DNA of 64,000 bases from assembly GCF_027980145.1 (NCBI RefSeq), contig NZ_JAMZNK010000014.1:61693-125692 (forward strand). Reading direction: 5' to 3'. Positions 41,921 to 51,136 of the stretch are shown in pieces. Made by a program: the position numbers and the translations under genes. Under the pieces are notes generated by a model. That model saw nothing but the letters and a program-made list of their open reading frames with translations. It did not search any database and was not told the DNA's origin. This stretch comes from Flavobacterium azizsancarii. Lineage in GTDB: Bacteria > Bacteroidota > Bacteroidia > Flavobacteriales > Flavobacteriaceae. The stretch's first letter is position 1, and each line of letters opens with the position of its first letter.

Positions 41921-44593
41921 ATGAGAAACTTTAAATTACAAAAAAGATTTTTTACTGCACTGCTTCTGGCATTGCTCAGCCACTTTATGTATGGGCAGGG
42001 ACCTATACCATTTACCATTAGCAATACTTCAACATTTAATGATAACGAATTGTATGTCGCCATAGTGGGGATTGATTACAATACTGGAAACCACGTTTGG
42101 GTAAATGCCAAAACAAGTCAGGTTTTGCCAATGAGTGCTTCTTATAATACAGTTACAGGACCTACAATTGGGGGAAATACCGGACCGGGACAAAACTCAA
42201 AATATGCCAATTGTTTTACTAAATTAAGCGAAATTCCCAACAAGACTTTTACGCTGCCGCAAATTGCAGGCTGTAGGGTTTTTATTGCCAAAGGGCAGCA
42301 ATTGTATTTCTACTTTTTTGGTGCAAGCGGCGCACCTTCTGGATATACATCACCAAATCCGCTCAATGCAACAGATCCAAATCAGGGAATTTTATATGAA
42401 ATAATCGAATTGACGAACAATCAATACGGTTTTTTTGGAAATCCTTCGAGAGTCGATTCGTATAAATACCCAATGGGATTAGAATTATTTGGAGCGAATG
42501 GCTACCAGAAACGTGTGGGGGAATTAAAAAAACACGCAGATATTGTGGCGGCTTTCAAAGCCAATGTTCCAGCGGAATTTCAGGGTTGTGTAAATGATGC
42601 AACAGGAGAAATTACGGCACCATCAAAAACTCCTGCTTTTGCAGATGGTAGTGGCGGAACGAGCGTTGGAGCTCAGGCCAATTATCTAAAATCTTATATT
42701 GATGCCATTTGGAACAAATATAAAAATGAAGATTTAATATTTTATGCCGGAGACGCAGGTGTTTTCAAAGGAAGGGTTATTGGAGAACAATTGGAAATGG
42801 TAGGACAATCAGGTGGTTTTGTTGGTCGTACAGGAAGAGTTCAAAATAGACCTTCGACTCAGGAAGCGCTTGAAGGAAAAGGTGTTCTGGACAGAAGATT
42901 GGTCGATGGAGATTTAGATCTTGTAATTCAGGCACAATTAACAGCTGCCATTAACCGTCATGTTGTTAATACGGCAACTCCAAATCCGGGACAACAAAAC
43001 TGGTACGATGCATCGAAATTTTATCAGGTGAATCCAACCAATCATTATTCTAAATTCTGGCATTTACCGGGAATAAGTGTTGATAATCTCGCCTACGGAT
43101 TTGCTTATGATGATGTGGCAGATCAGTCGCCGTCGCTTCATACAACGCAACCTACTAAAGTAATTGCGACTTATGGAGGATACGCAGGTTCAGTACCATC
43201 AGTTCCTGCTACGACAGACGTTATTACGGTTTATAAAGATTGTAATTATACCGGATTTTCAGGCGGATTGACTATTGGAGACTATAATCTGGCGCGTTTA
43301 AATTCTTTGGGAGTTTTAAATGATGATATTTCTTCACTTAAAGTCACTCAGGGATTTCAGGCGATTTTGTATCAGGATGATAATTTTACAGGAGCTTCAA
43401 CCGTAATTAATTCTGATAATGCTTGTTTGAATACCACCTGGAATGATAAAGTAACTTCTGTTCGTATAATCGCAAACGGAACGGCTACTTTAGGGAATCA
43501 GACTTTTTATCTTCAAAACAGAAACAGTAATCTGTACATGGATGTCTGGAACGCTAATTTATCGAATGGTGCGGCTATTAATCAGGGCGCTCTGAATTCA
43601 GGCAACAATCAGAAATTTACCTTCACACATTTAGGCGATGGTTTGTATAAAATTATAGCCAATCATAGCGGACAATCTTTAGATGTAAATAATTTTAATA
43701 AAGCCAATGGTGCGCGTGTCGAGCAATATCCGTACAATGCAACCACCAACCAACAATTTGTATTGGTTGCTACAGGCGATGGATTTTATAAAATTGTCGC
43801 CAGACACAGCGGTAGAATTGTTGAGGTTGCAGCAGCAAGTACAGCTTCCGGAGCTGTTGTACAACAATGGGACAACAACAATCAAACTTGTGGACAATGG
43901 AAACTGGTTCCGGCTACAAGTTCGCAGACTTCGGTTTTAATTCAGGCAGAAGATTATTCTTCCATGAGCGGTATTCAGGTGGAAGCTACAACAGATACAG
44001 GAGGCGGTTCTAACGTAGCCTATACTGATACAGGCGATTGGCTGGCGTATAATAATATCAATTTCCCATCAACAGGTTCTTACTTAATAGAATATCGTGT
44101 AGCAAGTGCTGTCACAGGCGGTAAATTATCATCTGATTTAAACGGAGGAACTATTGTTTTAGGTAGTGTTGATATTCCAAATACCGGAGGATGGCAAAAC
44201 TGGCAAACAGTATCTCAAACAGTAAACGTAAATGCAGGAACGTACAACTTTGGAATTTACATTCAGAATACCGGAATGAACATCAACTGGATAAAAATCA
44301 CAAAAGCGGGTGCTGGTTTAACAGCTAAAATGGCTTCAGCTCCTTTAGCCGAAGAAGAAACAACTGCTACGGCTTTAACTATATATCCAAGTCCGGTAGA
44401 AAATACACTTTACATCACAACTGATGTATCGGGAGGAAATGTAAGCATTGTAGATTCTCAGACTGGTACTGTATTTTCAGGGAAAAAAGTAAATAATAAC
44501 AGTTTAGATGTTTCGTATTTGAGACGAGGTGTTTATTTGATAGTTTTTGAAAAAAACGGTCAAAAAACAGTGAAACGTTTTATCAAGAAATAG
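41921..44593 (+). CDS. GH64 beta-1,3-glucanase with crystallin, ricin-type and CBM6 modules, T9SS-exported
   Basis: An 890-residue protein. Signal peptide ending SHFMYGQ. The GH64 domain (about 27-425) is thaumatin-like, with PFTISNTSTFNDNELYVAIVG at its start, GILYEIIELT and HYSKFWHLPGISVDNLAYGFAYDD at its end. GH64 enzymes are inverting endo-beta-1,3-glucanases that release laminaripentaose. Accessory parts follow: a beta/gamma-crystallin-like domain (about 433-520, VYKDCNYTGFSG and LYQDDNFTGAS), a ricin-type beta-trefoil (about 525-665), a CBM6 (about 672-800) and a T9SS sorting tail (about 815-890, YPSPVENTLY ... LRRGVYLIVF). Three binding modules suggest attachment to a complex wall such as fungal glucan. 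Confidence 0.9.
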   Translation: MRNFKLQKRFFTALLLALLSHFMYGQGPIPFTISNTSTFNDNELYVAIVGIDYNTGNHVWVNAKTSQVLPMSASYNTVTGPTIGGNTGPGQNSKYANCFTKLSEIPNKTFTLPQIAGCRVFIAKGQQLYFYFFGASGAPSGYTSPNPLNATDPNQGILYEIIELTNNQYGFFGNPSRVDSYKYPMGLELFGANGYQKRVGELKKHADIVAAFKANVPAEFQGCVNDATGEITAPSKTPAFADGSGGTSVGAQANYLKSYIDAIWNKYKNEDLIFYAGDAGVFKGRVIGEQLEMVGQSGGFVGRTGRVQNRPSTQEALEGKGVLDRRLVDGDLDLVIQAQLTAAINRHVVNTATPNPGQQNWYDASKFYQVNPTNHYSKFWHLPGISVDNLAYGFAYDDVADQSPSLHTTQPTKVIATYGGYAGSVPSVPATTDVITVYKDCNYTGFSGGLTIGDYNLARLNSLGVLNDDISSLKVTQGFQAILYQDDNFTGASTVINSDNACLNTTWNDKVTSVRIIANGTATLGNQTFYLQNRNSNLYMDVWNANLSNGAAINQGALNSGNNQKFTFTHLGDGLYKIIANHSGQSLDVNNFNKANGARVEQYPYNATTNQQFVLVATGDGFYKIVARHSGRIVEVAAASTASGAVVQQWDNNNQTCGQWKLVPATSSQTSVLIQAEDYSSMSGIQVEATTDTGGGSNVAYTDTGDWLAYNNINFPSTGSYLIEYRVASAVTGGKLSSDLNGGTIVLGSVDIPNTGGWQNWQTVSQTVNVNAGTYNFGIYIQNTGMNINWIKITKAGAGLTAKMASAPLAEEETTATALTIYPSPVENTLYITTDVSGGNVSIVDSQTGTVFSGKKVNNNSLDVSYLRRGVYLIVFEKNGQKTVKRFIKK

Positions 44594-44606
44594 TTTTAAA
44601 TGAAGT

Positions 44607-44747
44607 AAAAGACTCAGGATGGTAAATTCCAAATTTCGAACTCTAAATTCCAATTATGACTTTACTTGTTGAAGTTACAAATCTGAAGTTTTAAAAAATT
44701 AGAATTTGGAATTTAAAAAAATTGGAATTTATCATCTTGAGTCTTTT
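44607..44747. repeat. 26-bp inverted repeat enclosing TTCCAAATT repeats
   Basis: Left arm 44607-44632 (AAAAGACTCAGGATGG...) and right arm 44722-44747 (...CATCTTGAGTCTTTT) match except at two positions that become G-U pairs in RNA, so an RNA role (3' end hairpin) is favoured. Inside are several TAAATTCCAA/TTGGAATTT units. It fills most of the GH64-GH18 gap and may terminate GH64 transcription. Confidence 0.7.
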
Positions 44748-44794
44748 CTTTTTCCAATTAATTACAATTTTTATTAACTTTTAAACGAAAACCT

Positions 44795-46432
44795 ATGAAA
44801 GACAATTACAAAACAATGCCACTAAAGTGGATGATCATTTTAGTATTGGGAATTTTCAATTTGTCAATGGCCCAGAAGAAAGTGATTGCTTATATTCCCA
44901 ATTGGGTAGATCTCAATGCATTTTCGAGTAGTGTTCAGTACAGCAAATTAACCCATATAAATATTGCTTTCGAAAATCCTGATGCAAACGGATATCTGTC
45001 TTTTAATTCCGGATCTAATACGATTATCAATGCGGCACATTCACAGAACGTAAAAGTTTTTGTTTCTCTTGGTGGAGGATCAGTTTCTGAAGGAGGAGCA
45101 ATTCGTGACAATTATTTCAATCTGATTAAAAGCGCCAACAGAACGGCTTTTATCCAAAAAATATACGATTACGTAGTTGCCCATAATTTTGATGGTGTCG
45201 ACATGGATCTCGAAGGACCTGCAATTAATAGTGATTACGGAGCATTTGTGATAGCACTTGCAGCCAAATTACACGCGAATGGAAAACAAATTACAGCAGC
45301 ACTTTCAGAAGGATATGGTGGTGCAAATGTACCGTCTTCTACTTTTGCTGCTTTCGACTGGATTAATATTATGGCATATGATGCAACAGGTCCCTGGGCT
45401 CCCGGAAGTCCGGGACAACATTCCCCATATAGTATGGCCGTAAATCAGTTTAATTACTGGACCGGAAGAGGATTGCCGGCAAATAAAGCAATCATTGGAC
45501 TTCCGTTTTACGGATATGGTTTTGGAGCTTCTGCCAATCAGGGAATTTCTTATGCTAATATCGTAGCGCAATATCCGGGAGCAGAAAATCTGGATCAGGT
45601 AGGAAACACGATTTATTATAACGGGATTCCAACGATCAAACAAAAAACAACTTTTGCAATTCAGAACGCAGGAGGAGTTATGATTTGGGAATTATCACAA
45701 GATGCTGTTGGCGCTAAATCATTATTAACAGCCGTAAACCAGGTAATTACAGGAAGTCAGCCGCCAACAGGTACGGGAACTTTAATACAAGCAGAAAACT
45801 ATTCTTCGATGAGTGGTATTCAAAGTGAACCAACAACAGATACTGGTGGAGGATTAAATGTAGGTTACGCAGATACAGGTGACTGGATGGCATATTCAAA
45901 TGTCAATTTTCCGACTTCAGGTTCTTATGTAATCGAATATAGAGTGGCAAGTGCCGTAAATGGTGCCAGAATCTCATCAGATCTAAATGCAGGAACGATT
46001 CAGTTAGGTACTGTAAATATTCCGAATACGGGAGGTTGGCAAAATTGGCAAACGGTATCTCAAACCGTAAATGTAAATGCGGGAACGTATAATTTTGGAA
46101 TATTTATACAAAGTTCAGGAGTTAATATCAACTGGTTCCGAATCACAAAATCAGGAACAGCTTTGGCAGCAAAGTCAGCTTCTCCAGAATTATCAGCTGA
46201 AGGAATTGCAAATTTGAATGTTTATCCAAACCCAACACAAGAAGCACTTTTCTTTAGTATAGAAGTCTCCGGAGCAAACGTAAACATTATTAATTCTGAA
46301 GGAGGCGCTACGGTTTCATCACAAACGGTGAATAATAATAGTGTGGATGTTTCGGGTTTAAAAAGCGGAATTTACTTGGTTTTAGTAGAGAAAGACGGAA
46401 TTAAAACCGTGAGACGTTTTATTAAAAAATAG
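44795..46432 (+). CDS. GH18 chitinase-like enzyme with CBM6, T9SS-exported
   Basis: A 545-residue protein with a signal peptide ending LSMAQ. GH18 TIM barrel about 25-320: KVFVSLGGGS is the strand-3 motif and FDGVDMDLEGP (about 130-140) contains the full DGxDxDxE catalytic signature. INIMAYDATGPW and VMIWELSQDA are the later barrel motifs, so the enzyme looks active. Substrates of GH18 are chitin-type or N-glycan-type beta-1,4-GlcNAc chains. A CBM6 (about 330-457) and T9SS sorting tail (about 475-545) follow and closely resemble those of the GH64 protein upstream, implying module duplication. Confidence 0.9.
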   Translation: MKDNYKTMPLKWMIILVLGIFNLSMAQKKVIAYIPNWVDLNAFSSSVQYSKLTHINIAFENPDANGYLSFNSGSNTIINAAHSQNVKVFVSLGGGSVSEGGAIRDNYFNLIKSANRTAFIQKIYDYVVAHNFDGVDMDLEGPAINSDYGAFVIALAAKLHANGKQITAALSEGYGGANVPSSTFAAFDWINIMAYDATGPWAPGSPGQHSPYSMAVNQFNYWTGRGLPANKAIIGLPFYGYGFGASANQGISYANIVAQYPGAENLDQVGNTIYYNGIPTIKQKTTFAIQNAGGVMIWELSQDAVGAKSLLTAVNQVITGSQPPTGTGTLIQAENYSSMSGIQSEPTTDTGGGLNVGYADTGDWMAYSNVNFPTSGSYVIEYRVASAVNGARISSDLNAGTIQLGTVNIPNTGGWQNWQTVSQTVNVNAGTYNFGIFIQSSGVNINWFRITKSGTALAAKSASPELSAEGIANLNVYPNPTQEALFFSIEVSGANVNIINSEGGATVSSQTVNNNSVDVSGLKSGIYLVLVEKDGIKTVRRFIKK

Positions 46433-46443
46433 TTTGAGTATAA

Positions 46444-46588
46444 TTTAACCGCAAGGTTCGTAAAGTTTTTTATACTACATTATGTTCATAAACAAAAAGT
46501 TCGCAAAGCTGGTTGAATACAAAGCTTTGCGAACTTTTCCTTTATTACAGCTACTTAATAAAAAAAATTAGCGAACCTTGCGGTTAAA
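46444..46588. repeat. Nested inverted repeat of family 2 (CCGCAAGGTTCG / GTTCGCAAAGCT)
   Basis: Outer arms TTTAACCGCAAGGTTCG (46444-46460) and CGAACCTTGCGGTTAAA (46572-46588) are perfect over 17 bases. Inner arms AAAAGTTCGCAAAGCT (46495-46510) and AGCTTTGCGAACTTTT (46523-46538) are perfect over 16. It occupies half of the 310-base gap after GH18. The inner hairpin, ending in TTTT, could terminate transcription. Confidence 0.75.
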
Positions 46589-46742
46589 TCGACTTCGCGT
46601 TTAAATAAACTTACCGATTAAATTTCCCTTATTGCCATAAATATTATCATTCCGTAACACTACGATAAAGGTATTTCAGCTTTTAATTCCTAAAATTGCA
46701 GATTCTTTGATGTTTAGAAATCCCATTTGCAAAAGCTGAGCT

Positions 46743-48686
46743 ATGACTTTAAAAATTACTTCTCCTTATAAAACTTCTTTAACCCTTCTGTTTTTTATTT
46801 TGTTGAATATTACTATTTCCGCACAAAAACAAAGAAATCTCGATGGAACGCAAGTTGCTTTTTTATCCGATGTTCATTTACAGGATTTATTCGGAACCTT
46901 TTCAGATAATGATTATAAAGGTATTTTGAATCCAAACACAGGTAAATATGTTTTGATGAGAACGATGGCTTCTCAATTGCATTCGACCCGAATCTTCAAT
47001 GAGAATTATTTTGCATTTATAGCCGCTTTAGAAGATATCGCCAGACGAAAGATAAAATACGTGGCACTTCCCGGAGATTATACAGATGATGGTCAGCCAA
47101 TACATGTAAAAGGATTAGAGAAAATCTTAGATCAATATAGAAAAAAATACAATATCGAGTTTTTCATCACGACAGGAAATCACGATCCCGTTGGACCTTT
47201 TGCACAAGAATCCGGTAAAGAAGATTTTTTAGGCAAAGACGGAAAAAGTCAGCCCATTTATAGCAAAGACGGTTTATATACGCCTAATTTAACCATCGAA
47301 CAGCCCGTTGTTGTGACCGCCGATATTGCTAAAATGGGTTATTTGGGAATTACAGACAATTTGAAAAATTTTGGTTTTTATCCAAATAAAAAATGCAAAT
47401 TCTGGGCAACACCATTTTCTACGTATACTGCTGAGAATTATAGTTTCGAAAAAGCGTCGAAAGCTGCTTTATTATCCAATAGAGTTTATAGTGTGGCACC
47501 TGGATTTGAAGTTCCGGATGTGAGTTATGTGGTTGAACCAGTCGAAGGACTTTGGTTAATGGCAATTGATGGCAATGTTTATATTCCGAAGAAAAATGAT
47601 GGAGATCCAAAAGATTCTAAAAGTTACGCTGAAGCGAGTACAGGATATAATAATGTACTTTCGAATAAAAAACACCTAATAAAATGGGTAGAAGAAATTT
47701 CGGCGCAAGCCAAAATGCAAGGTAAAACATTGATCGCTTTCAGTCATTTTCCGATGATTGATTTTAATGATGACGCTTCTACGGAAATAAAAGAATTACT
47801 TGGGCCAAACAAATGGCAATTGAACCGCGTTCCGGTCGAAGAAGTAGCACAGGTTTTTGCAGATGCGGGATTAAAGATTCACTTTGGCGGGCACATGCAT
47901 ATTAATGATACAGGAGTTCGTACCACAGCAAAAGGAAATACTTTAGTAAATATTCAAACGCCTTCTTTGGCAGCCTATATTCCCGCATATAAATTATTGA
48001 CGATCAAAAAAGATAATCTGGTAGATATTCAGACTATTACAATTGATGAGGTGCCGAGATACGATGAACTTTTTGATTTGTACAAAACGGAGTATCAATT
48101 CTTAGAAAGTCAGAACACAAAAGATATTTGGAATATTGATATTTTGAAAACTAAAAATTATCACGATTTTACTAATTTTCATTTGAAGGAGTTGGTTCGA
48201 TTGCGTTTTCTGAAAGATGATTGGCCTGTAGGTTTTAAGAATTTTATCCTGAATGTTTCCGGAAAAGATTTGTTGGTTCTGGCAAATATTCAATCCGATA
48301 AAGATTTTGATGTTATCTTAAAAAATAAAGAAAATTTTAAAAAAGAATGGACGGAAGCAGAAAGTAAAGCCGATCAATTTCTAGCTAAAAACGATCTGAA
48401 AAAGCAAGATTTCAATTGGACAGGTTATGATCTTCTGGTCGATTTTTACCGTTTCAGAAGCGCCGATGAATTGGCTTTGGTCGATGTTGGAACCGCAAGA
48501 GCGAAACAATATAAAGTCTTATCTCAGTTATATTTCGAGAATCATAGGGAGGATGCATCAAAAGAAAATGAATTGCAAAACCAAATGCGGTTGTTTCTGA
48601 TCATCTTCAATAAATTCATGCACGAAGTTCCGGCGGATCATTTTAGTGTAAATTTGAAAACGGGGGAGATTAAGAGTGAAAAATAG
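46743..48686 (+). CDS. Exported calcineurin-like metallophosphoesterase
   Basis: A 647-residue protein with a signal peptide (LLFFILLNITISAQ). The five metallophosphoesterase motifs appear in order: LSDVHLQ (about 41), PGDYTDDG (about 111), TGNHDP (about 145), FSHFPM (about 334) and GGHMHIND (about 382). These bind the two-metal centre. The C-terminal 230 residues are helical and of unknown role. The substrate could be phosphomonoesters, phosphodiesters or nucleotides; none is indicated. The convergent neighbour is a PI-PLC-like phospholipase, so the two may share a phosphorus-scavenging theme, although they are separate transcription units. Confidence 0.87.
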   Translation: MTLKITSPYKTSLTLLFFILLNITISAQKQRNLDGTQVAFLSDVHLQDLFGTFSDNDYKGILNPNTGKYVLMRTMASQLHSTRIFNENYFAFIAALEDIARRKIKYVALPGDYTDDGQPIHVKGLEKILDQYRKKYNIEFFITTGNHDPVGPFAQESGKEDFLGKDGKSQPIYSKDGLYTPNLTIEQPVVVTADIAKMGYLGITDNLKNFGFYPNKKCKFWATPFSTYTAENYSFEKASKAALLSNRVYSVAPGFEVPDVSYVVEPVEGLWLMAIDGNVYIPKKNDGDPKDSKSYAEASTGYNNVLSNKKHLIKWVEEISAQAKMQGKTLIAFSHFPMIDFNDDASTEIKELLGPNKWQLNRVPVEEVAQVFADAGLKIHFGGHMHINDTGVRTTAKGNTLVNIQTPSLAAYIPAYKLLTIKKDNLVDIQTITIDEVPRYDELFDLYKTEYQFLESQNTKDIWNIDILKTKNYHDFTNFHLKELVRLRFLKDDWPVGFKNFILNVSGKDLLVLANIQSDKDFDVILKNKENFKKEWTEAESKADQFLAKNDLKKQDFNWTGYDLLVDFYRFRSADELALVDVGTARAKQYKVLSQLYFENHREDASKENELQNQMRLFLIIFNKFMHEVPADHFSVNLKTGEIKSEK

Positions 48687-48744
48687 TTTCAGGTTTATTT
48701 TGTTTCAGGTTTCAAGTTTGAAATGAGTTTAAGGTAGGCGTAGA

Positions 48745-49008
48745 TTTTACCGCAAAGGGCGTTAAGATTTTGCGCAAAGTTCGCTAAGATTTGATTTGGT
48801 TCGCTTTGCTTTGAGATCGGAAAGGGATTGTGGTTATGAAGTACGCGAATGATACGGATTCGCTAAAGCGAAAACGCGGATTTAAACGGATTTATCTATT
48901 AAAAACGCAAAGTTCGCAAAGCTATATTAACGATCAGCTTTGCGAACTTTGCGTTTTCTATGCATTAAAATGAGATAAAAAATCTTTGCGTACCTTGCGG
49001 TTAAATTT
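48745..49008. repeat. Composite repeat with a perfect 22-bp hairpin (family 2)
   Basis: Arms 48902-48923 (begins AAAACGCAAAGTTCGC) and 48936-48957 are perfect reverse complements over 22 bases, with a 12-base loop. Around them lie degenerate family 2 text at 48745-48790 (TTTTACCGCAAAGGGCGTTAA) and at 48985-49008 (CTTTGCGTACCTTGCGGTTAAA), plus a CGGATT-type repeat at 48850-48895. It separates two converging genes and may terminate both. Confidence 0.75.
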
Positions 49009-49048
49009 TATTCATCCCAACCTGAAAACTGGGACTGAGACTGAAAAC

Positions 49049-50110
49049 TTATTCAACTCCATTCACAGGATTAACTCTCACATAACTGCCATCATCGTAT
49101 TTTATCTGGTAAGGAGAATTAAAAAGAGTACTTGGCAAATAATAATCTGTTGTAATTACCTGAGCGCCGGATTTTTTAGCAGCTTCAAAATGTTTGTAAT
49201 CATTGGCGCGAGCTTCTTTAGTATCAGAATCTGCACGGGTTCTTATGATGTATCCTTTTTTAACCAAGTTTGTGATTTCAGGATCTTCAGAGTTGTTGCG
49301 GAATAAAGTGGCTGCTTCGGGTTTTCCGGGATCAGCATTGATAAAAACAGCACGTCCTTTTAAGGAAGGATGATTCAGGGCATACAAATCTCTTTTTTCT
49401 CCATTATTATCCAAGATAAATAAAAATTTACCTTTTGCTTTTTTCAATGTTGGCCAATTATTGTTTAAAACAGCTTCTTCTAAGGTTTTGTATTTTCCAC
49501 GAACCATATCCGGCGTGATTAGTTTATTCCCTAAACCTTTACGAAGTTCTTTGTCTAAAGCATCGAACAATTGAGGCGTAAATTTCTCGGCTTTTGTACC
49601 TAAATAACTATCATCATCTTTTGGTTCCAGCGTAATAAAAATCGGAATGTGATCAGGGTTTGCGTCAGACCATTTTTTTAATTCTGCAAGACAACTTTGT
49701 AAAGTGTAAGATGAAGTTCTAAAATCAATATCGATCATATGAAAAACTTTAAAACCAGGTTTTTTCATCTCTCCATTTGGATCATAAGGTTCGTCAGATT
49801 TTGCAATGTCCAATCCCTTTGGATGTGCATATCTTCCGCCTTTTGTATCTCCCTGAACATCAATTTCAAGATTTCTTAAACCTTTATTCAATTGTTCTGT
49901 AAGCGGAATATGGGTGTATTGCAACCCCTTTAGTGAACGCGAAGTATCTTTTGCCTGAATGAGATTGTAGAGATCCGGTTCGATATTCTGGCGGTAACTA
50001 TTATGGGATCCGATTACTTGCAGTTGATTGATTTTTAGATGGTCATTTTGTATCTGACTGTTGCAATGTATTGTGCCGGCAATAAATAAGGTAAACAGAA
50101 TTTGTTTCAT
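49049..50110 (-). CDS. Secreted PI-PLC-like (Ca2+-dependent) phosphodiesterase
   Basis: A 353-residue protein. The start at 50110 gives a good signal peptide (KQILFTLFIAGTIHCNSQ); an in-frame ATG at 50218 lies in a palindromic repeat and adds 36 unlikely residues. The TIM-barrel PI-PLC pattern is visible: QVIGSHNSYRQ (about 33-43, first catalytic His), NLEIDVQGD (metal-site Glu/Asp), FHMIDIDF with a second His, IFITLEPKDD and FLFILDNNGEKRD. Related bacterial proteins are annotated as phosphatidylinositol-specific phospholipase C1-like, Ca2+-dependent. It would act on phospholipid headgroups or glycerophosphodiesters outside the cytoplasm. Substrate is unverified. Confidence 0.85.
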   Translation of the reverse strand: MKQILFTLFIAGTIHCNSQIQNDHLKINQLQVIGSHNSYRQNIEPDLYNLIQAKDTSRSLKGLQYTHIPLTEQLNKGLRNLEIDVQGDTKGGRYAHPKGLDIAKSDEPYDPNGEMKKPGFKVFHMIDIDFRTSSYTLQSCLAELKKWSDANPDHIPIFITLEPKDDDSYLGTKAEKFTPQLFDALDKELRKGLGNKLITPDMVRGKYKTLEEAVLNNNWPTLKKAKGKFLFILDNNGEKRDLYALNHPSLKGRAVFINADPGKPEAATLFRNNSEDPEITNLVKKGYIIRTRADSDTKEARANDYKHFEAAKKSGAQVITTDYYLPSTLFNSPYQIKYDDGSYVRVNPVNGVE

Positions 50111-50204
50111 GATTTTGAGAGTGTAATTTTTATTAATACTGTGGACGCACCATAAGAAAATTACCTTTTTAGTCACCATGTGGACGGAAGCATTATAAAA
50201 TCTG

Positions 50205-50293
50205 AACACGAATTGCACGAATTTGAACAGGTAAACCTTGTTTGTGAAATTAATTTCAGGAACGAATTAGTGACAAATAGTGCAATTCGTGTT
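50205..50293. repeat. Inverted repeat AACACGAATTGCAC (family 3-like)
   Basis: Left arm 50205-50218 and right arm GTGCAATTCGTGTT (50280-50293) are perfect over 14 bases. The remaining 50294-50528, upstream of the sigma factor gene, is AT-rich. It holds a TTTGGTATAACATT stretch but no clear promoter and no gene. Confidence 0.65.
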
Positions 50294-50528
50294 ATGTTTT
50301 ATACTTATATCCAAACGGTATTTTAGCGGAAACTAAATTAGGAGTTGTGTTTGATTTTTATGTTATTAAAAAAGCAAGAAATCGCAACCTGATTGTGATC
50401 ATTGCCCGAAAATAGTAGTATTTCTACATCAAAATAATTCTTTATTTAATTTAAAGATAACCTTCAGACAAAAAAGTTTGGTATAACATTTTATTATTTT
50501 ACATCACCAAACAGTTCCAAAATAAGCT

Positions 50529-51053
50529 ATGAAAAACCCTGAAATTTTTGAAAAAACGTATACTGATTACTGGAAAAAGCTCAATGCCTTTTCGTATACG
50601 ATGACTCAGGATAAAGACTTGGCGCAGAACATTGTTCAGGATGTCTTTATTGATTTATGGGAACGAAAAGACGATTTGAATATTAATGCCATCGAACCTT
50701 ACTTGTTCAGAGCAGTAAAAAACCAGGTCTTCAAACATTACCAAAATAACAGGTTCGATAAGACGATTCTGGAAGATAAATTCGAAGATTATATTATTGA
50801 TAATATCAGTTCGATTGATCCTGAATTAATGGATGTGCTTTATTCCTTATTAGATCAGCTTCCGGAGAAACGAAAAGAAGTTTTACTGATGTACAAATTT
50901 CAGGATATGTCAATTGATCAGATTGCTGAGGAACTTGGAATTTCGAAACAAACTGTTAAAAATCAAATTTCTTCGGCCTTAAAGCAATTGCGAGAAGGCC
51001 TGAAAGACCTTGCCTGGCTTGCTCCATTCATTATTTTACATCAAAATTTTTAA
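50529..51053 (+). CDS. ECF sigma factor, FecI-like (Bacteroidota PUL type)
   Basis: A 174-residue extracytoplasmic-function sigma factor. Region 2 (about 10-75) contains YWKKLNAFSYTMTQDKDLA and DVFIDLWERKDDL. Region 4 (about 112-165) contains LPEKRKEVLLMYKFQDMSID followed by IAEELGISKQTVKNQISSAL. Length is typical. It is followed by a fecR gene 83 bases downstream and then by a SusC with STN domain, the standard trans-envelope relay. It should direct transcription of the susCD pair and perhaps other genes once FecR is triggered. Confidence 0.95.
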   Translation: MKNPEIFEKTYTDYWKKLNAFSYTMTQDKDLAQNIVQDVFIDLWERKDDLNINAIEPYLFRAVKNQVFKHYQNNRFDKTILEDKFEDYIIDNISSIDPELMDVLYSLLDQLPEKRKEVLLMYKFQDMSIDQIAEELGISKQTVKNQISSALKQLREGLKDLAWLAPFIILHQNF

Positions 51054-51136
51054 GATAACTTTGTGTTAACGGTTTCATAATATTTCCCGATAGTACGATT
51101 TTACATTTCTGGTACTTACTTGTAATAAGAAGTATT

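Noticed and set aside
50111..50218. Upstream extension of the PI-PLC-like protein
   Set aside because: The extra 36 codons run into a palindromic repeat and hide a good signal peptide starting at 50110.
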